A DNA stretch of 18,862 nucleotides from SFTH01 sp051878085 (lineage in GTDB: Bacteria > Bacillota > Clostridia > Christensenellales > Aristaeellaceae). The notes below the pieces were generated by a model that saw only the letters and a list, made by a program, of their open reading frames with translations, ran no database searches and was not told the DNA's origin. Each line of letters opens with the position of its first letter. The stretch's first letter is position 1. A program made the position numbers and the translations under genes. The stretch is from positions 1 to 18,862 of the forward strand of contig JBJEJN010000039.1 in the NCBI GenBank assembly GCA_051878085.1. The letters are read 5' to 3'. Shown piece by piece: positions 6,891-13,327 of the stretch.

Positions 6891-7163
6891 TCAACCCAGG
6901 ATAATTCCAATGATGATGGTGATGACAAGCAGCGCTGCCACGACGCCGACGATGATGTCCATCGTGCGAAGGGAGACGTGAATCTTGTCATACAGCCGGC
7001 CGCGGCTGCGGTAGGTTCGGGCGAACTTCTCGTCCCCCGTCTCCTCCAACAGCTTCTCCTGAAAAGCTGCCTTTGAGGAAGGCTGTGCGTTCTGCGCGGC
7101 GCTCTCCATCTCGGCGCGGGTACGCCGGCTGGAACGATCCAGTCCATCGTGGAAGAATGCCAT
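6891..7163 (-). CDS. Small membrane protein at the end of the mgl operon, function unknown
   Basis: This encodes 90 residues from ATG 7163, one base after the mglC stop. The N-terminal 65 residues are charged and hydrophilic (RSSRRTRAEME, EEKFARTYRSRGRLYDK-like composition). One membrane helix lies at about 68-89 (DIIVGVVAALLVITIIIGII), ending at the C-terminus, so it looks like a tail-anchored cytoplasmic protein. The ribosome site (AAGAAG) is weak, and coupling to mglC translation is likely. I recognise no family. Tight linkage and the terminator right after it argue that it belongs to the sugar transporter operon. A longer frame starts inside mglC at 7202, but it lacks a better start signal. 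Confidence 0.75.
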   Translation of the reverse strand: MAFFHDGLDRSSRRTRAEMESAAQNAQPSSKAAFQEKLLEETGDEKFARTYRSRGRLYDKIHVSLRTMDIIVGVVAALLVITIIIGIILG

Positions 7164-7164
7164 C

Positions 7165-8859
7165 TTACTTCTTCGCGATGTACTTGCGCACATCGATGGC
7201 AACTGCCAGGATGATGATCAGACCGCGGACAACGTACTGCAGATAGGGGTTGACGCCCAGGAACTGTAGCGAGTAGTTGATGGCCTGCAGGATGATCGCG
7301 CCGATGACGACGCCCTGAATGGTACCGACGCCGCCGGAGAAGGAGACGCCGCCGACGACGACTGCGGAAATCGCGTCGGTCTCATAGTTGATACCGGTGT
7401 TCGCGCCAACGGAGGTGATACGCGCAGCCTCCAGGAAGGCGGAGGTACCGTAGAGGATACCGGCGATCAGGTAAACCAGCATGATGGTCTTGGCAACGTT
7501 GACGCCGGAGACGGCAGCCGCTTCGGTGTTGCCGCCGACAGCGAACATGTTCTTGCCCAGGCGGGTCTTGTTCCAGACGAACCACATGATGATCGCAATG
7601 ACCAGGAAGTAGATGACAACCAGCGGAATCTTCAGGCCGCCGATGGTCAGGTTGCCCGCTGCGAAGTTCAGGAAGTTCTGATCAAAGGTGGACAGCGCCT
7701 GCGCGGTGCCGGAGGGCTGGGACTCGATGAACAGGCAGTTGCAGCCGTAGGCGATCAACTGCGTGCCCAGCGTGATGATGAACGCATGCAGGTGCAGCTT
7801 GGCAACGCCGAAGCCGTTGATCAGCGAGAAGATCACCGCAACGCCGATGGAGGCCAGCAGCGGCACGAACAGCGGAAGCTGATGGGTCATCTGCGGGAAC
7901 ATGCGGGAGGAGTAGGTCACGGACTGCACCAGAGCTGCGGTCACGGCTGCGGAGAGACCCAGCACGCGGCCGATGGAGAGGTCGGTACCGGCCAGCACGA
8001 TCAGGCCCGCGCAGCCCAGCGCCAGAATACCCTTGGTGGAAGCCTGTTTCAGGATGTTCAGGATGTTGACGGGATCCAGGAAGTTGGGCTTCACCAGGCA
8101 GACGACAACCAGAATGGCAATCAGGATGATATACAGGGCATAATTCAGGAAGAACTCGCCAACCTTTGCAGCCTTGGGGCTGACCTTGATGCCGCCCTTC
8201 TTGCTCTTCTTGGAGTCGTCCATAAGCTGGATGAACAGGATTGCGCCGCCCGCGATGATCAGCACGATGCCGATCCACAGGAACATGATGGCGTTGTTGA
8301 ACAGGGTGGTGGAGAAGCCTGCGTTGGTCTTCAGGTTCTCAAAGCCCTTCTTGAACAGCTCGATCATGGGGGTGTCGGCCTTCAGCGCCTCAACCTCGGC
8401 CTCGCTGCAGCCCAGCGCCTCGGTGACGGACTTCATCAGGATTTCAGCCTGGATGGCCTCCTCCTGCGCGTCGTCCTTCTTGATGGCCTCGGCCTCTTCC
8501 TCGGTCACGCCCTGCGTCTCCATGACGTAGGAAACGAAGGTATCCTTCTTCTTGGACTTGGTCAGCAGCTCGTCAAACACGACGCGGTCGGAAACAACCG
8601 CCTCTACCTCAGCAGCATCCAGGCCGAGGCTCTTGGTCAGGTACTTCGTGTAGGTATCCGCGCTCAGGCCGCGCTGGATTTCGGTGATGCTGTCCGTGTC
8701 AAGGATGTAATTGATGGTGTCGGGCTTCTTGCATCCGAGCATCGTGGTCGCATCATTGTAGATGCCCTGGCCCTTCTGACCCAGCACGACGCAGACGATA
8801 CCGGCGATGACCAGCACAACTGCGATCAACGCAGCGACCAGCCGCTTGGTATTTTTCAT
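7165..8859 (-). CDS. mglC: Galactose-type (CUT2) ABC transporter permease with unusual N-terminal domain
   Basis: This protein has 564 residues against about 336 for Escherichia coli MglC. The C-terminal part (about 235-564) is a standard CUT2 permease, with LNILKQASTKGILALGCAGLIVLAGTDLSIGRVLGLS-type sequence and SGGVGTIQGVVIGAIILQAI. The N-terminal 230 residues are extra. They comprise a membrane helix (8-27), a charged helical segment of about 160 residues predicted outside the cell (28-189), a second helix (190-213) and a basic cytoplasmic linker (DDSKKSKKGG). The extra segment contains three related motifs of the form xLGxxxAEVEAxxxD starting near residues 77, 115 and 148. ATG 8859 has an AGAGGG site. 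The gene follows mglA by 50 bases. Confidence 0.92.
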   Translation of the reverse strand: MKNTKRLVAALIAVVLVIAGIVCVVLGQKGQGIYNDATTMLGCKKPDTINYILDTDSITEIQRGLSADTYTKYLTKSLGLDAAEVEAVVSDRVVFDELLTKSKKKDTFVSYVMETQGVTEEEAEAIKKDDAQEEAIQAEILMKSVTEALGCSEAEVEALKADTPMIELFKKGFENLKTNAGFSTTLFNNAIMFLWIGIVLIIAGGAILFIQLMDDSKKSKKGGIKVSPKAAKVGEFFLNYALYIILIAILVVVCLVKPNFLDPVNILNILKQASTKGILALGCAGLIVLAGTDLSIGRVLGLSAAVTAALVQSVTYSSRMFPQMTHQLPLFVPLLASIGVAVIFSLINGFGVAKLHLHAFIITLGTQLIAYGCNCLFIESQPSGTAQALSTFDQNFLNFAAGNLTIGGLKIPLVVIYFLVIAIIMWFVWNKTRLGKNMFAVGGNTEAAAVSGVNVAKTIMLVYLIAGILYGTSAFLEAARITSVGANTGINYETDAISAVVVGGVSFSGGVGTIQGVVIGAIILQAINYSLQFLGVNPYLQYVVRGLIIILAVAIDVRKYIAKK

Positions 8860-8909
8860 AGTCTATTCCCTCTTTCAGAGCAGATTTTGAAGTTCAACTG
8901 TTCTTTTCC

Positions 8910-10424
8910 TCAGACGTACTTCGCAGCGAGCGCGAGGATGGTCTCCTGCTCGCCCGGAACGCCGCCGAAATCCTTGCCTCTTTCGACGATGCCCGCCAGC
9001 TTGCCGTTGGACATGACCAGGATGCGGTCGCAAATGCCGATCAGCTCCGGCATTTCGGAAGAAACCATCATGACGCCCTTTCCCTCGCTTGCCAGCTTCA
9101 GGATCAGCTGATAGATTTCATACTTCGCGCCGACGTCGATGCCTCGGGTGGGCTCGTCCAGCAGCAGCACCTCCGGGTTGGTCAGCAGCCAACGGCCGAT
9201 GATGACCTTCTGCTGGTTGCCGCCGGAGAGCGACTTGATCAGTGTGCGCGCGTTGGGAGTCTTGACGCGCATGGACTCGATCACCCACTTGGTATCCTTG
9301 CTCATCTTCCGGTTGGAGAGCAGCAGCTTGCCGTAAGCGCGGATATTGGCGATGGTGGAGTTGAAGTTGATGCTCGCCAGCGGGAAGATACCGGTCGCGC
9401 GGCGCTCCTCCGTCAGCAGCGCAAAGCCGTTGCGCTGGGCCTCGAAGGCGGAGGCGTTGTCCACGACCTTGCCGTTGAGCGTGATTTCACCGGACTCGCG
9501 GGTGAAATAGCCGAATATGGTATTCAGCAGCTCGGTACGGCGGGAACCAACCAGGCCGGCCACGCCCAGAACCTCGCCCTTGCGCAGCTCGAAGCTGACG
9601 TCGTGGCAGGTGGGCTCGTACCTGCCCGTGAGGTTTTTGACGGTCATCAGCACCTCGCCGGGCGTGTTCGTCTTGGGCGGGAAGCGGTTGTCAAAGGAAC
9701 GATTGACCATCAGGCGAATGATCTCATCCGTCGTCAGCTCCGCCGCCGGCCGGGTCGCGACCCATTGGCCATCTCGCATGATGGTGACGTCATGAGAGAT
9801 GCGCAGGATCTCATCCATCTTATGAGAGATGTAGATGATGCCAACGCCCTGCGCGGTGAGCTTCTCGATGATCTTGAACAGATGCTCAACTTCGTTCTCG
9901 GTCAGAGAGGAGGTGGGCTCGTCGAGCACCAGGATTTTTGCATTATAAGAAACCGCCTTGGCAATTTCAATCATCTGTCGCTGGGATACCGACAGATTGC
10001 CGATGATCGAACGCGGATCGACGTCGATCTCAAGATCCTTAAACACTTCCTGGGTATCGCGGTACATCTTGCGACTATCGACAAAGCCATTTTTGATCGG
10101 GAATCTGCCAAGCCAGACATTTTCCATTACATTGCGGCGCAGAACCTGGTTCAGCTCCTGATGAACCATGGCGACGCCGTTATCAAGCGCATTGCGGGGA
10201 TTGGTAAAGGCGACCTCTTCCCCATTGACCTTAATTGTGCCTTCATCCTTCGTATAAATGCCAAACAGGCATTTCATCAGCGTGGACTTACCCGCGCCGT
10301 TTTCGCCCATCAGGGCATGGACGGTACCGGGACGCAGCTTCAGCTGTGCATGATCCAAAGCCTTGACGCCCGGAAACTGCTTGACAATACCTTCCATCTC
10401 AAGCAGATAGGTGGATTGCTGCAT
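8910..10424 (-). CDS. mglA: Galactose/methyl galactoside-type ABC transporter, double ATP-binding protein
   Basis: This encodes 504 residues from ATG 10424, which has GGTGA five bases upstream. The frame can also open at GTG 10433. It is a sugar-type fused ATPase. The first half has Walker A GENGAGKST, signature LSVSQRQ and Walker B ILVLDEPTSSL. The second half has a degenerate Walker A (GLVGSRRTELL), signature LSGGNQQKV and Walker B VLLLDEPTRGIDVGAK. This asymmetry is standard for MglA/RbsA/XylG proteins. With MglB and MglC it forms a CUT2 monosaccharide importer. Confidence 0.95.
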   Translation of the reverse strand: MQQSTYLLEMEGIVKQFPGVKALDHAQLKLRPGTVHALMGENGAGKSTLMKCLFGIYTKDEGTIKVNGEEVAFTNPRNALDNGVAMVHQELNQVLRRNVMENVWLGRFPIKNGFVDSRKMYRDTQEVFKDLEIDVDPRSIIGNLSVSQRQMIEIAKAVSYNAKILVLDEPTSSLTENEVEHLFKIIEKLTAQGVGIIYISHKMDEILRISHDVTIMRDGQWVATRPAAELTTDEIIRLMVNRSFDNRFPPKTNTPGEVLMTVKNLTGRYEPTCHDVSFELRKGEVLGVAGLVGSRRTELLNTIFGYFTRESGEITLNGKVVDNASAFEAQRNGFALLTEERRATGIFPLASINFNSTIANIRAYGKLLLSNRKMSKDTKWVIESMRVKTPNARTLIKSLSGGNQQKVIIGRWLLTNPEVLLLDEPTRGIDVGAKYEIYQLILKLASEGKGVMMVSSEMPELIGICDRILVMSNGKLAGIVERGKDFGGVPGEQETILALAAKYV

Positions 10425-10461
10425 TCTAATCACCGCACTTTTTCGTCTGAATTATGAAGAA

Positions 10462-10495
10462 GAGGCGCCGGAAAGCCTGCGCTTCCAGGCGCCTC
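10462..10495 (-). terminator. Intercistronic hairpin between mglB and mglA
   Basis: An 8-bp GC-rich stem (GAGGCGCC with GGCGCCTC) with an inner GGAA/TTCC pairing is followed on the minus strand by TTCTTCATAATT. It looks like a partial terminator or an mRNA-stabilising hairpin that raises MglB above the membrane components. Confidence 0.6.
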
Positions 10496-10501
10496 ATCCA
10501 T

Positions 10502-10521
10502 AGCCGGTTTACAAACCGGCT
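10502..10521 (-). repeat. Second intercistronic hairpin downstream of mglB
   Basis: A perfect inverted repeat AGCCGGTTT-AC-AAACCGGCT without a following T-run. It directly precedes the GC-rich hairpin, so two stem-loops stand between the mglB stop and mglA. It probably protects the 3' end of mglB mRNA. Confidence 0.6.
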
Positions 10522-10547
10522 GCTATCAAATCATTCTAAGGTCTGAA

Positions 10548-11591
10548 TTATTCGACCTCGGTGATCTTGGCGTAGGGGATACGGACGGAGTAGCCGTCAG
10601 CAGCGTACTCATAGTCGGTGCCGTCCAGCCAGCTACCGGTCTCGAGGTAGTTCAGGGCGATCATCACGTTGGCATAGCCCATCGCGTCGCCGTCCTGCTT
10701 GACGGTAGCGGTCATCTTGCCGGCCTTAATGGCTTCCAGAGCGGATGCGGTCGCGTCAACGCCGATGACGATGATGGACGGATCTCCCTCGTTGCCGGTG
10801 TTGTAGCCGAACGCGTTCATGGCGGCGACAACGCCGGTGCCCATGTCGTCGTTGTTAACGAACACGACTTCGATGTTGCCCTCGGTGGCGGTCCAGGTGG
10901 GAGTCATCTTCTCCTGCGCCTGAGCGGTATCCCAGTTGGCAACGATGATGTACTCGTCCAGAGCCGGCTCGAGCGGCACGCCCTGAGCAACAGCGGTCTC
11001 CTCGGAGTACTGGGTGCGGGCGATCGCTTCGGGGTTGTTGGGCTCGCCCATGAACTCTACGAACTGAACCTTGCCATCGCCGTTTGTGTCGATGGAGGTG
11101 GGATCAGCTGCCCACATCTCGGCCAGGATTTCGCCCTGCATGTCGCCAGCCTCGCGCGGGGTGGTACCGATGAAGATGGAGCCGGAGTCGACAACGACGG
11201 ACTGCACGGTCTCAGCGGAGGGCTCCTTGTTGTAGAACAGGAAGGGGATGCCCGCCTCGGTGAACATGTCAACCAGCTGCTGGCCGGAAGCGACCTCAGC
11301 CAGGTTGATGATCACGAAGTCCGGCTTCTCGCCGACCAGCATGGTGGCCTGCTCAACCTGCTTCGCCATATCGTCGGCAGCGTCGTACATGGTGAACTTG
11401 ATGTTGTACTCGCCTTCCTCGTTCAGCTCATCGACGGTCGCCTGCATTGCCTGACGCACGGAGGATCCGTAGGTGTCGTCATACTTCCAGATCAGGGCGC
11501 GGATGTCGTACTCCTTGACTTCCTCGGCGAAAGCGCCAACAGCGGACAGAGCCAATACCAGTGCCAAGAGAACTACCAGAATTTTCTTCAT
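10548..11591 (-). CDS. mglB: Galactose/glucose-type ABC transporter substrate-binding protein
   Basis: This encodes 347 residues from ATG 11591 with AAGGAGGA upstream. The signal peptide (MKKILVVLLALVLALSAVGAFA) has no lipobox cysteine, unlike most Gram-positive binding proteins. The calcium loop of the MglB family is present: DTNGDGKVQ at 168-176 parallels DLNKDGQIQ in Escherichia coli. Other shared segments are IWKYDDTYGSSVRQ, FLFYNKEPS, NWDTAQAQEKM, VFVNNDDMGTG and VIGVDATASALEAIKAGK. Some sugar-contact positions differ (GEPNNPEA instead of GEPGHPDA), so the exact sugar is uncertain. It is first in mglB-mglA-mglC. Confidence 0.94.
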   Translation of the reverse strand: MKKILVVLLALVLALSAVGAFAEEVKEYDIRALIWKYDDTYGSSVRQAMQATVDELNEEGEYNIKFTMYDAADDMAKQVEQATMLVGEKPDFVIINLAEVASGQQLVDMFTEAGIPFLFYNKEPSAETVQSVVVDSGSIFIGTTPREAGDMQGEILAEMWAADPTSIDTNGDGKVQFVEFMGEPNNPEAIARTQYSEETAVAQGVPLEPALDEYIIVANWDTAQAQEKMTPTWTATEGNIEVVFVNNDDMGTGVVAAMNAFGYNTGNEGDPSIIVIGVDATASALEAIKAGKMTATVKQDGDAMGYANVMIALNYLETGSWLDGTDYEYAADGYSVRIPYAKITEVE

Positions 11592-11680
11592 AGATAAATT
11601 CCTCCTTGTTGTTTTGTTATTCCAGGGGCACAAGCCTCCGTATAACCAGCTCGATGCGGGCGTCCCTTCCGGCGACCGCT

Positions 11681-11716
11681 GTGGAAAATGCATCCGGAAT
11701 CGGGATGATCTTCCAC
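11681..11716 (-). promoter_or_regulatory. Hairpin in the mglB leader
   Basis: GTGGAA and TTCCAC pair around an inner CATCC/GGATG stem with an interior loop. It lies within the roughly 145-base untranslated leader between promoter and mglB. No T-run follows, so a role in stability or translation is more likely than termination. Confidence 0.45.
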
Positions 11717-11741
11717 CAAACGCACATAATGTTATATGGAT

Positions 11742-11770
11742 ATTCTAGCGCATATCGTCAGAAATGTCAA
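11742..11770 (-). promoter_or_regulatory. Sigma-A promoter of the mgl operon
   Basis: On the minus strand TTGACA (11770-11765), a 17-base spacer and TAGAAT (11747-11742). Transcription would start near 11735. I did not find a convincing catabolite (CcpA) site. Confidence 0.85.
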
Positions 11771-11856
11771 GGCAATGCGAATATTTGCGTAAAAAAAGAT
11801 ACTGATGACGCAATAATTTTGCCTTATTTGACAATTGAAGGCGGACGGTGCAAACG

Positions 11857-11946
11857 CAGACATCGGTGCCGTGCAATCCAGACTTCGGTTTGTTTTGATT
11901 GCTCTTACGCTTCAGAATCCGCTCCAATTCCAGACTTCGGTCTGTT
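11857..11946 (+). repeat. Three copies of a CAGACTTCGGT motif upstream of the coat genes
   Basis: CAGACATCGGT (11857), CAGACTTCGGT (11879) and CAGACTTCGGT (11931) start 22 and 52 bases apart. The last two share the longer CCAGACTTCGGTNTGTT. The third copy is a perfect hairpin CAGAC-TTCG-GTCTG. The spacings are near whole helical turns (about 2 and 5), as expected for a protein binding one face of DNA. Confidence 0.55.
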
Positions 11947-11987
11947 ATAATCCTGAATGCGCAACATTCGCTTGAAAAAAACGTCAG

Positions 11988-12017
11988 GAATAGTCGCGCG
12001 TCATCCGGCCCATTCTA
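11988..12017 (+). promoter_or_regulatory. Sigma-G-like promoter of the coat-gene pair
   Basis: GAATA (11988-11992) and CATTCTA (12011-12017) are separated by 18 bases. They match the forespore sigma-G pattern GHATR / CATHHTA with its usual spacer. Transcription would start about 25 bases before the first coat-type gene. The match is by eye to a Bacillus consensus. Confidence 0.5.
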
Positions 12018-12047
12018 AGCGTGACCGACCGACAGGGAGTGAAAAAG

Positions 12048-12254
12048 ATGCAGAATCAGAATTCCATGCTTCTAAGCAAAAGCCTGACCATACTGGGCGA
12101 TCAGATGCAGCATGAATTCGTCGCCTGCAAAAAGGCCGCGTTTTATGCCAACAGCTTCAGTGATCCGCAGCTACAGGCGGTCGCGAATCAGCTGGCCACA
12201 GATCACCGCCAGCGCTTCGACCGGCTGTTCAACTACCTCAACAGCCACGCCTGA
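12048..12254 (+). CDS. Small coat-protein-like protein, first of a pair
   Basis: This encodes 68 residues from ATG 12048, with GGGAG eight bases upstream. The longer reading that starts upstream includes the ribosome site and is rejected. The sequence is a helical bundle type (LLSKSLTILGDQMQHEFVACKKAAFYANSFSDPQLQAVANQLATDHRQRFDRLFNYL). It resembles the short partner proteins that accompany CotF-family spore coat proteins in Clostridia. It has no signal peptide or membrane helix. It is followed 33 bases later by a CotF-like gene and both are probably transcribed from the sigma-G-like promoter. Confidence 0.75.
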   Translation: MQNQNSMLLSKSLTILGDQMQHEFVACKKAAFYANSFSDPQLQAVANQLATDHRQRFDRLFNYLNSHA

Positions 12255-12287
12255 GGCACCCTCGCCCACGGAGAAGGAGGAAGTCAG

Positions 12288-12578
12288 ATGAACAACACTG
12301 CAACGGGATCCTGCACCCTCAGCGATCAGGATCGCATGGAGGATCTGCTCGCGCAGGAAAAATACCTGATCGACGGATACTCCACCTTTATCCCTGAAGC
12401 AGCCTGTCCGGAACTCAGACAGGTCCTGTGCGACAATCTCAACGGCTGCTTCAACAACCAGTACGCCGTCTTTGACAAGATGAGCCAGCTCGGTTGGTAT
12501 CCCGCAAAGAGCGCACCGCAGGCGGACATCGACGAAGCGATGCAGAAGTCTGCGCAGCTCAAGCAGCAGCTGGGCTAA
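12288..12578 (+). CDS. CotF-family spore coat protein
   Basis: This 96-residue protein carries the coat F core: LSDQDRMEDLLAQEKYLIDGYSTFIPEAACPELRQVL, then NQYAVFDKMSQLGWYPAKSA. These are the conserved elements of clostridial CotF-type proteins, whose homologue in Bacillus is found in the spore coat. ATG 12288 follows GGAGG by seven bases. It forms a two-gene unit with the preceding 68-residue protein and is followed by a terminator. Assignment to spore formation comes from the family and the promoter pattern. Confidence 0.88.
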   Translation: MNNTATGSCTLSDQDRMEDLLAQEKYLIDGYSTFIPEAACPELRQVLCDNLNGCFNNQYAVFDKMSQLGWYPAKSAPQADIDEAMQKSAQLKQQLG

Positions 12579-12631
12579 CCAGCGCCTTCCGGGTCAAACT
12601 CGGTTCAGAATAGAAAACGCCGGCCGGTCGG

Positions 12632-12670
12632 CAGCCCGAATTTGAGAGATTCGGGCTGTCTCTGTTTTCT
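12632..12670 (+). terminator. Terminator of the coat-gene pair
   Basis: CAGCCCGAAT and ATTCGGGCTG form a 10-bp stem with a 7-base loop, followed by TCTCTGTTTTCT. An outer AGAAAAC/GTTTTCT pairing may extend it and allow function on both strands. Confidence 0.85.
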
Positions 12671-12713
12671 ACCTATATATTGTAGGAATCTCTGCTTTTC
12701 CGCGAAATGCATA

Positions 12714-12743
12714 TGGACTTTTCCAACAGTGCTGTGCTATAAT
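12714..12743 (+). promoter_or_regulatory. Promoter of mscL
   Basis: TATAAT at 12738-12743 preceded by TGC (extended -10), with a weak -35 TGGACT at 12714-12719 and an 18-base spacer. The start codon is 33 bases downstream. Confidence 0.65.
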
Positions 12744-12775
12744 ACATCCGTATTCTTATACGGAGGGTGATTGTC

Positions 12776-13189
12776 ATGGGAAAGATTATTCAGGAATTCA
12801 AGGAGTTTGCGTTCAAGGGCAACGTCATCGACATGGCCGTCGGCGTTGTCATCGGTTCCGCATTTACCGGAATCGTCACCAGCGTCGTCAATGATCTCTT
12901 CACTCCCCTCATTGCAAAACTGACCGGCAGCGTGGACTTCACCGCGCTCGCGATTCCGCTCGGCGAGGGCGCGGAGGCCCCCACCATCGCGCTGGGCAGC
13001 TTCATTCAGGCCGTCATCAACTTCTTCCTGATCGCAATCTGCGTGTTCGCCTTCGTGAAGTTCGTGAACAAGCTGCGCAAGCCCAAGGCTGCGCCCGTCG
13101 AGAAGCCGCAGCGCCTCTGCCCCTTCTGCAAGAGCGCCATCGCCGACGACGCCACGCGCTGCCCGCACTGCACCTCTCAGCTGGACTGA
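12776..13189 (+). CDS. mscL: Large-conductance mechanosensitive channel with C-terminal zinc ribbon
   Basis: This encodes 137 residues from ATG 12776 behind GGAGGG. The N-terminal amphipathic helix (KIIQEFKEFAFKGN) and first membrane helix (VIDMAVGVVIGSAFTGIVTSVVNDL) are classic MscL, and a second helix lies around 70-95. The channel opens under membrane tension to release solutes during osmotic downshock. After the second helix a short linker leads to a rubredoxin-like ribbon with C115, C118, C129 and C132 (CPFC...CPHC), a variant I recall from Firmicutes MscL proteins. It has its own promoter and terminator. Confidence 0.96.
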   Translation: MGKIIQEFKEFAFKGNVIDMAVGVVIGSAFTGIVTSVVNDLFTPLIAKLTGSVDFTALAIPLGEGAEAPTIALGSFIQAVINFFLIAICVFAFVKFVNKLRKPKAAPVEKPQRLCPFCKSAIADDATRCPHCTSQLD

Positions 13190-13279
13190 GCTGAAGCGCG
13201 TCATCGCGCACAAATTGCGACGGAAGCTGCAATACCCGCAAGCGCGTCTGCTTCCGACTGAAACCTGCCGTGAATCAGC

Positions 13280-13308
13280 AAACGGAGCGTCGCAAGGGCG
13301 CTCCGTTT
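13280..13308 (+). terminator. Terminator of mscL
   Basis: AAACGGAGCG and CGCTCCGTTT form a 10-bp stem with a 9-base loop, ending in a short T-run. It lies only about 20 bases before the start of the histidine kinase, which has no obvious promoter in between. Confidence 0.75.
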
Positions 13309-13327
13309 TCATATAGGAGGAAGGCAT

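Larger units (their letters stand above)
11771..12047. other. Divergent intergenic region between mglB and the coat genes
   Basis: Bases 11592-12047 hold no gene. The mglB leader and promoter occupy 11592-11770. The rest contains an AT-rich stretch, three CAGACTTCGGT-type motifs, an extended -10-like TGTTATAAT at 11943-11951 without a good -35, and a sigma-G-like promoter at 11988-12017. No terminator is expected here because the flanking genes diverge. Confidence 0.6.

Noticed and set aside
11592..11740. CcpA catabolite site or riboswitch in the mglB leader
   Set aside because: No adequate match to the CRE consensus and no known riboswitch core, only one imperfect hairpin.
11943..11951. TGTTATAAT as the main promoter of the coat genes
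   Set aside because: No acceptable -35 at 16-18 bases, while a sigma-G-like pair lies closer to the gene. Kept only as a possible second start.
12021..12047. Nine extra codons at the front of the first coat-type gene
   Set aside because: They include the GGGAG ribosome site of ATG 12048 and resemble no homologue.
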